NCBI GenBank assembly: GCA_019426215.1
Contig: CM033391.1
Location: 13,008,708 to 13,072,707, forward strand
DNA from: Buddleja alternifolia
Taxonomy: Eukaryota > Streptophyta > Magnoliopsida > Lamiales > Scrophulariaceae
DNA length: 64,000 bases
Reading direction: 5' to 3'
Shown here: positions 32,720 through 43,655 of the stretch, in pieces
Layout of the letters: every line of letters starts with the position of its first letter
Position numbering within the stretch: position 1 is the stretch's first letter
The notes under the pieces: generated by a model
What the model saw: the letters and a program-made list of their open reading frames with translations, nothing else
Database searches by the model: none
Told to the model about the DNA's origin: nothing
Position numbers and translations under genes: made by a program

Positions 32720-33575
32720 GTCATAGTTTTAAATTTCAATCGAAATCCCGAAATTTCGACTGAAATTTCAGGTTTCCTATGGTCCCGAAGTGAAATTTCA
32801 CTTTCGATCCAATTCTGAAGAATATCTCAATTGAAATTTTGACCAAAACTCGAAATTTCCCGAAACTTTCATTGAAATCCAAAATTTCTCAAAATTTAAA
32901 AATAAGATTAATTTTTTTTTGCAAAATATGCACAGAATTTTCCACTGAAAGCTGAAATTTTTCGAAATTTAAAAATAATATTAAATTATTAAATTATTTA
33001 TATTTGATATAAATATTTATGTTTTTTATAACATGAAAAATTAATTTTAGATATTCTTTTCCTTTCTTTAGGATCACAATTATCGAGCATGAAAAGTTAA
33101 TGCGAGATGGAGTATAACGATCTTAATCCTAGAAATTCAATATAATTTCGAATAATATATTTTATGAAAATTATACATGTTTTGTTTCAATGAAGTTTTA
33201 AAACTATTTATTCGCTGCTTTACTTCCAAATCCTTCTTATTTTAATTTTTCACCACATATTTTACTCATACTAATTAACAAAAATTCACTGTATATACAT
33301 TTTTTTTGGTTACATATATATATATATATAATGTATATATACATTATACACATGATATTATTAGTGTAAAAACTACATAATAATGAAAATTATAGATTTC
33401 CAAATTTTTATTTAGAATTTTCAATTATTTTTATAAATATCAATGATTTCTCTAGAATCGAAACCTAACTTATGGATATATATCCTTGAAATTTTCATCG
33501 AAATTTTTGTAAATTTAGTACCAAAAAATCTACAATTAATGAAACAAATATTTGATACCTTGGTTATAGTTTTGA
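32720..33575 (-). repeat. Interspersed repeat family A, copy 2 (inverted relative to copy 1)
   Basis: Reverse-complement relative of 18495-19265. It starts with AAATTTCAATCGAAATCCC-type phrases and ends with a ATTTGATACCTTGGTT phrase, the complement of the start of copy 1. Internal landmarks (TGATTTCTCTAGAATCGAAA, TACATAATAATG, CACCACATATTTTACTC) keep the same order. Divergence is moderate, and the AT microsatellite length differs between copies. Confidence 0.65.
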
Positions 33576-33730
33576 TTTACTTCATTTTGTTTAATGGTAA
33601 ATTGGTGAACAAAGTGTCAAATCATGTTTCAAATTTTCCCGTATTCATTTCTTAGAATTTTTATGTCTGCATTCCTAGACAAGTTTCATCTTTTAACTTA
33701 GATCATTACCCACTCGAATGGTCTAAAATA

Positions 33731-34895
33731 GGCAATATTATAACTTGGGTACCTGAAGTTAACATGTACATTTTTTGGTACTATATTTTGTCCTACTAGC
33801 AATTTGGGTACAATAAATTTCCAAATTTAAGTACAGATTTCACCGAAAATTCAAAATTGACCATAAAATGTCACTTTTGCATATATAGGGAAAATTGACC
33901 TTTATGGGGATTTAACTTAAATACTTTAATTTATTTTGTTTATATTATTTAAGTTTTTAATTCAAATATTTTTTTATCTAAGTTATTTTTCTCTTATTCA
34001 TTATAAATAAATTCTTTATAAAATATATGTATATAGATAATACTAAAATTAAAATAATTAAACTAAAAAATTATTATATTATATGCATAAAATTCCAACT
34101 AAATTATATTTCTCCATAATATTTTAATTTTTACTAACTTTTTTCAGTTTTTTCAAAAAGAAATGATTTTGTTTTCTTTCTTAATTTTTATTTTCTATTT
34201 TTTTCAATTATTTTTTGATTTTTCAAAATTATTTTGATTTTATTTTATCTTTAAGAATTATTTTCTGTTTTTTTTTTCATATGATTGTTTACGATTTTTT
34301 TATTTTTTGTTAAAAGAAATCTTTTTCCGCCATTAATTTTTTTTACTTAAATTTAAAAAATAGTTTGAGATATAATTTTTGATTTTTTAGATTATTTTAA
34401 TATTTTTGTTGTTTTCTTATAATTTCTAATTTTTCAGAAATTTTAAAAATAATTTTAATTTTGTCTTCAAATTTTTATTTTATTTTTTCTAATATTATTT
34501 ACTTTTTTTTTTGAGTTGTTTAAAATTTTATTTCATCATGGAATTTTTTTGGCATTTATCTAAATATTATAATATTCTGTTTTTGTAATAAAAAAATATT
34601 TTTTAATAACTTAGTTAAAAAGTTAAAATTTCCAAAAATTTAAATAAATTAAACAAAAAAGATTGAATGTGTTTGAGTTAAATCCCTAAATTAAAGGTCA
34701 ATTTTAAAAGCCTCCAAATTCAAGTTAATTTTCCTGCCAAATAATATTTTTCAGCCAATTTAGATTTTTTTTGGTAAAATTTATACTGAAATTGCTATAT
34801 TTTGAAATCTAGTGTACTCAAATTGCGAGTAGGCAAAAATATAGTACCAAAAAAATATATTAGCAAACTTGAGGTATCAAAATTGCAATTTTACC
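33731..34895. mobile_element. TIR element with about 80-bp inverted ends, 1165 bp
   Basis: The left end GGCAATATTATAACTTGGGT continues through TTTTTTGGTACTATATTTTG to GCAATTTGGGTAC. It pairs with the right end, whose reverse complement starts GGTAAAATTGCAATTTTGAT and ends GCAATTTGAGTACAC. Similarity is about 75-80 percent, so it is old. The interior is extremely T-rich and non-coding. No target duplication was recognised. It is probably a non-autonomous Mutator-like element, but this is a guess from TIR length. Confidence 0.6.
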
Positions 34896-35284
34896 ATCTT
34901 CAATACCCATCATATTGCTATTTCCAACCTTTTTTATTCACACCAAACAAAATTAATTCCTTACAAAAACCATCAACAAAAGTTTCCCTAGCAAAATCCA
35001 AAGTACGATCATTACAAACATAACTTTCCAAAAAACTTGGGCATTTCTTATAGTACTCCCTAAACCCAACACTAGCTACTTGTCATGGACTTAGTCTCTT
35101 ACTAATGTCTCGTGCGACACTTAGCTTCGATCCTCCTCTTGCGAGATTGTGCTAAGTCAGTCTCACCCACTCGTGCTCGTGTGCTAAGGGAATTTGGCAA
35201 AGATCACAAGAAAGCTTAAAGAAAACTTTAGTAGTTGTATTGCTCTAAAGTTCTTGGATGATTACAAATGAGCCCCCTAACCTC

Positions 35285-35292
35285 TATTTATA
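35285..35292 (-). promoter_or_regulatory. TATA box of the LTR
   Basis: The minus strand reads AGTATAAATAGAGG. It lies about 100-300 bp downstream of the heat-shock-element-like cluster and upstream of the presumed R region, as in a functional LTR promoter. Confidence 0.6.
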
Positions 35293-35384
35293 CTAACCAT
35301 CCTTGGAATGGATAGCTAAGATTAACTTGATCCTACGGCTACGATCTATCATCTAGATTATTCTACTAGATATTTACACCTACA

Positions 35385-35600
35385 CATTCTTCTATATAAA
35401 TCTAGAGAATTCTAACAATTCTCTATACTTTCTAGAAATGTCTACACTGCTCTACTCTTACCCAGAATATTCTAGAACCTTCTACAATGTTCTACAATAT
35501 TCCGGAACTTCCTACTAATATCTACGTTATTCTAGAACATTCCAAAATCTTCTAGATCTTTTTAGAATCTTCTAGATTTCTCCGGAATATTCAAGTAGCC
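35385..35600 (-). promoter_or_regulatory. Cluster of heat-shock-element-like motifs in the LTR
   Basis: At 35465-35482, GAATATTCTAGAACCTTC contains four alternating NGAAN/NTTCN units in perfect 5-bp register. At 35530-35542, TTCTAGAACATTC has three. TTCCGGAACTTCC (about 35500) and GGAATATTC (about 35584) add near-perfect ones, and TTCTAGAA recurs at about 35430. Three inverted pentamers are the accepted minimum for heat-shock-factor binding. This is read from sequence only; heat response is inferred. Confidence 0.6.
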
Positions 35601-35674
35601 TCTAGTCTCTCGTTAATGGGAAAAATGTCATGTCCCTGTCGCCTTAAAATACTTCAAATTGCCGGTGCATGACA

Positions 35675-36150
35675 TACCGCTCTCTTGGCAAGAAGATCCG
35701 CCACCTGGTTCACCTCCCTATAGCAAAAGACGATCTCTACCTTCCTGAAACTAGTCTAGATCTTGCAGAAGTTGTCTAGAATTATCATCATTCCCACCTG
35801 AAGGTACTTCGGCCTGCGCAAACAGTGAAACAAGAAAGTCCAATCTGTGTTAATCACAATGTTAGGACAATTTAAGTAGGGTGCTTGTTTTAGTCCTTCT
35901 TGAGCCGCCCATAGCTCAACAATATTATTCAAATTATGCCCAATATGAATAGCAAAGACAGATTCAAAATTGCCTTCTGCATTCCTAATAACACCTCCAA
36001 TTCCAGACGGTCCTGAATTAGCGAGGGATGATCCATCGATGTTGAGCTTAAGCCATCCAGTTGGTGGTGGTTCGCATTTAAGCTTGGTGACCACTTTCCT
36101 TTTTGCTTTCCAAGAAGTCGAAGGTTTTCCTTGTAACTTCTCTCCAGATT
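35675..36150 (-). pseudogene. LINE ORF2 C-terminal RNase H domain
   Basis: The minus frame 36094-35756 has GWLKLNIDGSSLANSGPSG, then GGVIRNAEGNF, ELWAAQEGL and VINTDW, which is the plant non-LTR RNase H (RVT_3) pattern with its first catalytic Asp in NIDGS, the Glu in ELWA and an Asp in NTDW. After a frame change the end REVNQVADLLAKRA follows, cut by the LTR at 35674. RNase H removes the RNA template in reverse transcription. The frame is split, so the copy is inactive. Confidence 0.8.
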
Positions 36151-36338
36151 TGCCAGTTGTTAACTGATTTCTTGTTAAAACAGGCTAAAAGACACTGCAT
36201 TGGTTAAAAAGATGAGATCCATTGTCTTCATGTTCATTACAAATTGAGCAGAGAGGTGAAGACCATCTTTGTCTTAGGAAAAGAAAGGAGCTTGTTGGTA
36301 GGGCCATATGTCCAATGAGCTATCCAAAGAATTCATCT

Positions 36339-37075
36339 TTAGGCTGGAGTTTCATTTTCCACAAATTTTGCAAGGCAGGAGAGGTCTCTCAACAAAACAG
36401 TTTTTTTAAGCAAATTAAAGTAAGTGCTTTTGGTTTCAAATTTTTTGGATTTGGCCCATCTCCAAATTTGACGGTCCTCTTTTTTTTCCAACGGCAGGTG
36501 GATACCCACAATTTTTTCCACCCGCTCCCTCGGTAAAATTTTTTGAAGTGTGTATTCCATGAGGCAGAGTCATGATTAATGAAAAAACTAACTTTGCAAT
36601 TTTCCAAATCCGGTGGTGCTGTGAATTTTTTTTCCAAGTTTTCACTCCCCACCCAAACATGCTTCCAAAAATAAAATGATTATCCGTCTCCAATGTTCCA
36701 AGAGAGCGCTTTTTTAAAGGTATATCTACATTTTGCAATATTTTTCCAAAACCAGCTATGATGATTTTTTTTCATCGCAATTCGAAAAATTCTCCTTGGG
36801 AAAATACTTAGCTTTGAGAGACCTTGTTAAAAGAGAATATGGTTCTGAAAAAACTCGCCACACAACTTTAAGAAGCAAAGTTTGATTCAGGGTCAACAGA
36901 TCTCTAATCCCCAAGCCTCCCCATTCCCTTGGTTGGCACACTTTAGACCAAGACACTAAGCTCGACCCTTTTGTGTTAGATTTGGCATTCCAAAGGAAAC
37001 GTTCGACAATTTATTGATATTGTCAATATACTCATAGGAAATTTAAATACACTCATGGAAAATAGAGGCATGGAG
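36339..37075 (-). pseudogene. LINE ORF2 connection/zf-RVT-like region
   Basis: The minus strand encodes MSWSKVCQPREWGGLGIRDL (36956-36900), the conserved W-x-K-V-C-x-P-x-x-x-G-G-L-G block after plant LINE reverse transcriptase. LLKVVWRVFSEPYSLLTRSL and, in shifted frames, further segments up to IWRWAKSKKF follow. At least two frameshifts separate the pieces. No independent gene. Confidence 0.75.
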
Positions 37076-37076
37076 T

Positions 37077-38769
37077 TTAACACATGTTTGATAAGAATTG
37101 TCTACCCGCATAAGACAGAAATTTATTATACCAGGAATTGATTTGGTTATCTACCTTATCAATTATATCAAAGAAAGTTCTCCTAGATACTCTACCAAGG
37201 ATAGTGGGAAGTCTGAGGTATTTCTCCTTAGGCCTATGGGGGTCAAGGTTCAACTTAGCAACTAGATCAACCTTTCTATCACTTGGGGAATTTTGTGAAA
37301 AGAAAGCCGTCGATTTAGCCCAATTAACTGTTTGTCTAGCCACGTTTCTAAACTCCTCAAGGATGGTTTGTATTTGCTTTACCGATTTATCATTTGAGTT
37401 TGTAAATAGGATGTCATCATCCGCAAAGCTAAGAATCGGGATAACTGGGCTGTTTTGTGCAAAGGGGAGGGTGTCTATCAATCCTAGCTTACAGTCATTT
37501 ACCACACGTTGATTAAATAGTTCCATGCAAAATATAAACAAGTATGGTGACAAATGGTCACCCTGCTAAGTCCAGTTCTAAGTCTCCATGGTTTTGATCG
37601 GGAGCCATTCAATGAGAGAGTGAACGAGACAGATTGAACACAAATCATAATAAGCGCACAAAATTTTGGTGGAAATTAAAATTTTTTTCAGCGTAAATTC
37701 AATGAATTTCCATTCCATCTTGTCGTAGGCCTTTGCCAAATCAATTTTAAGGTCCATGTAATTTTTTTACCTTTTTTCTTCATGGAATGCAAAAGCTTGT
37801 GAGCTAAAATTGTATTATCAGAATTCAACCTCTTGGGAACAAAAGCATTTTGAAATGGCCGAACAAGATTTGGAAGATACCTGCTACCATAATATTTGCA
37901 ATAATTTTATAAATCACATTACACAAGCTTATGGGTTAAAAATCTGTGGAAACATGGGCTCTTTAGGCTATGTTTGGTTATGTTTTGGGATGGTATTTTG
38001 GTGAGAAATTTATGGGGACACGCGCATATTTGATGAAATTGTGTTTGGTTTTATTTTGGGAGTTGTTTTTTTTGTGAATTTTTTTGTGAGATAGCGTTTG
38101 GTTTTGTTTCCAGATGGAACAAAAGTTACTGTAACAGTCAAATCATGAAGTTTTTGTCTGTTCATAATTAATTAATGATTGAAAATTAAGAGAGGGGAGA
38201 GGCAAAAGTAGGGGACAATACCTAGGTTGTAGAGTTTTAAATAAATAATCATTGTGTTTATTTTTTGGACCAAAAAAGTAATATATTTTTGGTCCAAAAT
38301 TGTGTTAACCAAACACAATTGGGCCAAAATTTTGGATCAAATTGGGTTTGGAAACATATCCAAACATATCCTTAACATTTGGGATTAAAACAATTTGAGT
38401 TTCATTTAGGGTTTCCGGAATGTAACCAAAATCAAAAAAATTCCTAACAATTTCAGTAACCCTATCCTTGACAATTGCCCATAAAGTTTTAAAGGAGTGG
38501 GCATTGAGCCTATCCGGCCCAGGTGCTTTTAAGTTTCCAATTCGATCCAAGGCTATATTAATTTCAAAATCCTCAATTGGGTTTAAAAGTTTTTGGCCTT
38601 GGTCCTGCTCCAGCTTTGGGATATCAAAATCAAAATGCTTGAAAAAATTTGGCCTATTGGCTGAGAAAGAGTTAACTTTGAGAAAATTCGTGAAATATTT
38701 TTCAATATTTTTTGTTTTCGAAACCCAAACTTCATTTAATCCAAAATACCTTGGATTAGGTTTCGGCAT
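37077..38769 (-). pseudogene. LINE ORF2 reverse transcriptase, interrupted by a MITE
   Basis: Before the MITE (38769-38375) the minus strand encodes IGNLKAPGPDRLNAHSFKTLW and a LNETQIVLIPNVKD block, motifs of the fingers of non-LTR reverse transcriptase. After the MITE (37965-37077) come VAGIFQILFGHFKM-like, IDLAKAYDKMEW, GDHLSPYLFIFCMELF and SFADDDILF segments. The catalytic FADD is present as FADDD. Several stops and frameshifts are visible between 37560 and 37960. Known role: target-primed reverse transcription of the LINE RNA. This copy is dead. Confidence 0.85.
37966..38371. mobile_element. Tourist-like (PIF/Harbinger) MITE, copy 2, TSD TTA
   Basis: The left end GGCTATGTTTGGTTATGTTT and the right end AAACATATCCAAACATATCC are inverted. 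The flanks are TTA at 37963-37965 and TTA at 38372-38374, the PIF/Harbinger signature. In reverse complement its first 100 bp match the element at 24790-25142. It splits the LINE reverse transcriptase and is therefore younger than the LINE. Confidence 0.9.
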
Positions 38770-39960
38770 CTACGTCGAGGCAAACGCATGGTAAAATGAC
38801 GTGTTTTTATCTCCATTGTTGAGCCATTGAATATGCGATCTTTGTTTCCAATAAAGCTCTTTTTGTTGTAACAAAGATTTTAATTTATTTTTGAGTTCCA
38901 CTTCTCTTTGAATAAAAGAATCTATATTTGTATGTGAAAAATGAACACGATGGTTTTCAAGCTCCTTCGAGATTCGGTTTATTTGATTATCCATGTTCCA
39001 AAAAACATTTCTTTTCCACCAAATGAATTTAGCAACAATTCGTTTGCATCGTATGCGGTATTTACAACCCCGTAGATCTCGATTCCTCTCAATAAAAGGA
39101 TTAGGGTTAGTCCAAGCTTCCCTCACCACCCCCTCATAAGATTGGTCAAGGGCCCTTGCATATTCATATCTAAAGGGTTTTCGTGCGGGTTTAGGGTCAT
39201 CTTTAGTATCAACAAAGATTGAAATATGGTCGGATGTCGTTGTTGCAAGGTGGAACACACAAGAATTAGGGAAACTACCCAGCCAACAAGGATTCACCAG
39301 CTCTATCAAGTCTAGCAAAAATTAGAGATTTTTTTATTTTTATAGTGTTTATTACTCCATGAGTACTTAGCTCCTATTTATCCAAGGTCCACGAGACCAC
39401 AATCATTAACAAAATTCCTAATTTTTTTCATTTTATAGAACTGATCTCCCCCCCCCCTCCACAAAATTTTGCTCTCGCATGTAGAAAGTTATTGAAATCC
39501 CCCACAACTATCCAACTATTTGAAATAGATGGCACAATAAAAAGTAAATCTTTCCATACCTCATGTTGGCGGTGAGCTTGAGGATAGTTATATATGGCCG
39601 AAATATTGAAGTATGGAATGTCTCCTCTGAGTGTATCATTGAAGTGCATCATCCTTCCGAGCCACCGAACCTGTTGAGCCTAACATGCTCCTTGTGCCAC
39701 AAGACCCAGATACCCCCCCGAGAAATTGTAGGATGAGAGACAGGCATAGGAGTCAAATGGGAGATGATCCAAGAGCTCTGGAGCTCTATCTGCATGAAGC
39801 CTTGTTTCAACCACCGCAAGATATGTGGCCTATAATGTGCAACGACATTTCTTACATCCATCAGGAAGTCGGATCTAGCTGCCACTCTACAGTTCCATGT
39901 GATGATCCACATTATGGATGAGATGTGAGCTTGGGGCCCCGAGTCCGGTTTCACTGTTGT
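38770..39960 (-). pseudogene. LINE ORF2 endonuclease and linker
   Basis: The minus strand encodes MWIITWNCRVAARSDFLMDV (39905-39845), the N-terminal block of the apurinic-type endonuclease. Then come YNYPQAHRQHEVW and WIVVGDFNNFLHARAKF (the catalytic GDFN), and VFHLATTTSDHISIFVD (SDH, the C-terminal catalytic His). The linker QRSHIQWLNNGDKNTSFYHA precedes reverse transcriptase. Breaks lie at about 39650, 39430 (next to a C homopolymer) and 39320. The domain nicks target DNA in the living element. Confidence 0.85.
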
Positions 39961-40510
39961 CTGGACTCAAGTAAATGATGCGAACCCACTTTGCATGGAG
40001 ATCTGCAGCGGTGGCTCCTGTGGTCTGGTTGGCCGTAGTTCTGCCCTTATGCGGAAAGCCGAAGGCGTGTTCCTCTCCTCTATCTCCCACTCCTGGTTCA
40101 CCGTGAATGCTACTGATTTCACAAATGGTGGGTTTACAAGAAGGTGAGGCACGAAGAACAAAGGTTCTAAAATGAAAGTGTTCATTCCAACACGGAGCAG
40201 ATGGTCACTTGAATGGGTGCGGTTTGGGTAGATCCAGAGTGAGTTGTGGGAAGTGTGGTAGATCATGATTGGTCGAGCTTGAAAGGGTGGGTGGGAAAGG
40301 GTGGTCCCATACGAATCCTCTATTGAAGGGTATCCAATCGCTGGCAGAGGCGGCAAATAGGTTCAAGTAAGTCCTCTAGGGCTGTTCTAGGTGGAAGAGG
40401 TGGCATTTGGGTGATTAGTCTGGTGGGAATAACTGTGGTTAGGGAGGTTTGAGATGAGTTATTTCCATTGGCTGTAGGATTTGGGGATTCCGAAGAGTTG
40501 CTCATGGTTA
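39960..40510 (-). pseudogene. LINE inter-domain region, unrecognised
   Basis: Two overlapping minus-strand frames (40505-40320 and 40356-39967) read together as about 170 codons without a domain I know. The first is Ser/Asn/Pro-rich and the second has a few hydrophobic runs. Position between the ORF1 remnants and the endonuclease suggests the C-terminal part of ORF1 or the start of ORF2. Confidence 0.4.
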
Positions 40511-40882
40511 AGGCTTAGGGTGTCAACTGGAAAAGAGCAGTAGAGGGAGATGGTGGCAATTGCTTGTGTTAGTGTTCTATATAAAGAGGATTGGGGTGTG
40601 GAGATCAAATTTGATTGTGAAATGGACAGTGTACTGATTTGATTTGCATTTTTTTGGTTGGCTTCCTTCTAAAATTCCTAGTTCATGGATTCCACATTGC
40701 ATTCTTCTTGCATGGACTGTGCTATGTTATCAGGGTGATTATGGTTGGGATTAGGGCTAGCTCCTTTGGGGTTAGGGTTGGAGTTGTAATGATTAAAAAC
40801 CACTTTAGGGTAGCTGGGTTTGATTGGCTTAATGCTTTTGGGGACCTGGGACTCCATTTATTCACAAGCATTCTCCATATCA

Positions 40883-42083
40883 TTATCGGAAGATGAAGAG
40901 TTTCTGGCATCCTATTGGCCATTGTTGCTTGGTCATTAATTCAGGTGCTTTTTTCTTTTCCAGAGATTTTGAGGGATATTTTTTGTGAGAGATGGTGTCA
41001 GAAGATGACGGCTGGCATGGCTCTTGCTCTTCAAGTACTGCAAATTGGTTTCTTGTTTCGGCTGTAAAAAGTTGTTTGGGCTGGTTTTGTGTCATCGCAT
41101 TATCCTCAACGTTTCCAATGCTTTTCTGGTTTTTGTTTTTTGGGCTCCAATTTTGGGCCTGTTTATTGATTTTTTTCTCCATCTTCTCTGTCTCCCTCTT
41201 TATTAGTCCCTGCATTTGGGCTTGGGCCTTCATATCATTGGTTTTCTTAGGTTGCGTTTTTGCTATTTTTTTCAGGCCCCTTACCACATATCAGTTGACG
41301 TGTGATAAGGTGCCACGTATTCTCTTATCCTACGGTGGAAATTAAAGCATTTTGATCCAACACATCCTCTGATTGAGTCTTTTTGGATTTGCATGAGGCC
41401 TTCAGGTGAACGATTAGCCCACAGTTTACACAAAAGAAAGATTTAATTTCATAGTCCACAGTTTGTTTTTGTTTAAGGATGAAAAGCTCAGGGGGGAGGG
41501 GTTGTTCAGTATCAATTTCAACGCATACATGAGCATGCCTACATCGTCTAATTCGCCCTGTGTGTATGTCAATCGTAATAGATTTACCCATTAGACTTGC
41601 AATATTAAGTAAAGCCTGATGATCATAGATTTCGATGGGTAATTCCTTAAGTTGGAACCAAATACTCATATTTTTAAGACTTGCCTGGGTTGGTCGAAAG
41701 CCGGGGATCCACCGTTGAACAAAGATGTACTTGTTGAACAGGAACCACGGTCCACCCGCGAGGATGAGAAAGTAATTATTTGGGTTAGAAGGAATAAAAA
41801 TGTAGAAATATTCCCCCAGATCAATCAATTGAAATCGTGTTTCTATTTTCCACAGCCTTTTTAGGATTTGTTCCAATTTCTCCATATTACCCTTATACAG
41901 TTGAATTTTGATAATAAGCGCATGTTTCCATGGTTTGTAAAATTTAACCAGTTCCTCTTCTGTGAAGTAGGTTGTATATTCTCCGTTTTCCCCAATCATG
42001 TCTTCCTTCAAGTTTATGTTATGATGCTCTAGATCTGGAGATTCAAACCAAGAGGAGAAGTAGATATGGTTTGAGGTTTTCAT
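40883..42083 (-). pseudogene. LINE ORF1 (DUF4283 plus CCHC zinc knuckle)
   Basis: The minus frame 42083-41325 starts MKTSNHIYFSSWFESP. It carries a DUF4283-like core (LGEYFYIFIPSNPN, LAGGPWFLFNKYIFVQRW, IWFQLKELPIEIYD) and ends with CVNCGLIVHLKASC, a perfect C-x2-C-x4-H-x4-C knuckle. A second frame (41287-40883) is Lys/Gln-rich and holds TRNQFAVLEEQE, the FAVL motif of plant LINE ORF1 tails. A stop/frameshift near 41320 separates them. ORF1 proteins bind the LINE RNA; the DUF4283 part is intact in length here, about 250 aa, so this is the best preserved piece of the element. Confidence 0.85.
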
Positions 42084-42137
42084 GAGCTTCTCTCTTTGTA
42101 TGAGCTTGGGTTGGGAGTATTTCCTCTCCCACTTTAG

Positions 42138-43655
42138 TGTTGGGTAAAAATAATCAAACTCAGTAGAAACGGAATTTTAAAATTTTATATGAATTTCCCC
42201 ATAATAGGAACTATCCCGGGGTTTTATTAGATGTATGTATGATAGAGTAAACGAAACTTTACTCGTTGTAGCGAAGTGGTTGGAAAATCTCACAAACTTG
42301 AATCCTGCAACTTCTTCGCGAATAACTCCGGCCGAAATCTTGGTGATCCGAGCAGTCCAAAAGTCCTGCCTCTAAATTTACTCGCCAGAAAAACTTGATG
42401 AGAAAAATTCTCCTTCTTCTTCTTGGTGTAGGCCGACGGCTAGGAGAGAGAGAGGGAGAGGAATTTTTTTCTTGTGGCTCAAGCGTCAATTCTAACTTAT
42501 GACCTAGCTATTAACTAATGTGATATATTTATATCACTTAAGTTAATATCTTAGGCTTAATAAGCCCATTATGGACGCCTATTTGGCCATCCTTTATGGC
42601 CTTGGTGTGCCTCTTGGTACACCAGTTTCAGCATAGTCCAATCCACTATTTAATTAACTAATTCAATCTAATTAATTATCTAATTCAATAATACATAGGA
42701 TATTTAATTAATTTTATTTTCCCTGGAAATAACATATTAATTAAACTATAAATGAACTAACTTATTTCTTCAAATAATTAATTCCATTTAATTAATTTTA
42801 AATATCCAATACTTAAAATATTACCATAAGAAATATTCCATATTTTCTATCGATTTTTCCTTCTTAAGCGTGACTCTTTAGGTTTATCTATATTTGGCAA
42901 TGGGAGGATTCCATTGAATATGGATCCCACTTAGCCAATCAAGTGATCCATATGATATGAAGACTTATATGATATGGATCATTTTTACCTTTCCTATTGT
43001 AAATACCGTGTGAATACAAACTCTTCGTTTCCTTATCCTGGTTAAGTGAGAGTCATGGTTTTTGGTCAAATCACTAATTTGACACTATGCTATATTTATA
43101 ATAAGTTCAGATCAGTTAATGCTTTGGCCAAAGACTTTAAGATCTAACTTACTTATAAATGCATAAGATAATTCCTCGTTCACCTTCGAGGGAACAAATC
43201 CCGACTTGGATATTAGTTAAGACTACTACTTGTCCATTAGGTTGCAGTTCAAGGTTGACCCCACCAAAGGGTGAATTAAGCCTAACTAATCTAATGGCAA
43301 ACCTAATGTTACAAGTATATCTTCAACTCGATTCCTCAAGTCTAAAGTTCAGACATACCTATTACAATTTAATCAATTCTGTCATTGACTGTCAAAGAAT
43401 GAAAACCCATGTGACAGAATCGATGCGAGTCATGTCTGAGTGCCACTATCTCCATCAGTGCACCTATGATGTGAGTTCTTCACTACTTCCTAGTAATTTA
43501 CGGACACCTTTCTCGTCAAAACCCATATCATATAAGTCTTCATGATCTCTAATGCCCAATTGAAAATTATTGACTTGCAGACTATTTTAGTACACAAGTA
43601 TTATACTCCTCTAGTGCCTTAAAGAGTTAACTCTTGTGTTTATGGACTTATAGAT
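42138..43655. mobile_element. LTR-like sequence, probably solo LTR of another retrotransposon
   Basis: It begins TGTTGGGTAAAAATAATC directly at the 5' end of the LINE and runs 1.5 kb without coding sequence up to the start of the copia LTR at 43656. Phrases in 43010-43550 (TTCAGACATACC, GGTTGACCCCACC, AGTCTTCATGATCTC) recall plant copia LTRs. The only longish frame (42489-42259, minus) is Arg/Ser-rich and has no domain. The right border and target duplication could not be fixed. Confidence 0.4.

Larger units (their letters stand above)
35081..35674 (-). mobile_element. LTR (apparently solo) inserted in the LINE, with heat-shock-like promoter
   Basis: It starts TGTCATGGACTTAG and ends GGTGCATGACA, so it has TG..CA termini with a 7-bp inverted repeat (TGTCATG/CATGACA). 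On the minus strand it holds a row of TTCTAGAA-type motifs, then TATAAATA and transcribed sequence, the order of an LTR promoter. No PBS or coding region adjoins it on either side, as for a solo LTR. The 5-bp flanks (CTACT and TACCG) do not match, so it may be the product of recombination or deletion. The lineage is probably Ty1/copia. Confidence 0.65.
34896..42137 (-). mobile_element. L1-type LINE, nearly full length but decayed, minus strand
   Basis: On the minus strand, from 42137 down, the order is: a short leader, ORF1 with a DUF4283 domain and CCHC knuckle, an apurinic-type endonuclease, reverse transcriptase, a zinc-binding zf-RVT-like region, and a plant-type RNase H. This is the full domain order of plant L1 elements with an RNase H. 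It is interrupted by a Tourist-like MITE in the reverse transcriptase and by an LTR at the end of the RNase H. The 3'UTR then probably continues at 35080 down to an A-rich tract (GAATAAAAAAGG) near 34930. Many frameshifts and stops: inactive. Confidence 0.8.

Noticed and set aside
35081..35674. Treating the LTR as the 3'UTR of the LINE
   Set aside because: It has TG..CA termini with inverted TGTCATG/CATGACA, a TATA box and upstream motifs. The LINE RNase H is interrupted exactly at its border.
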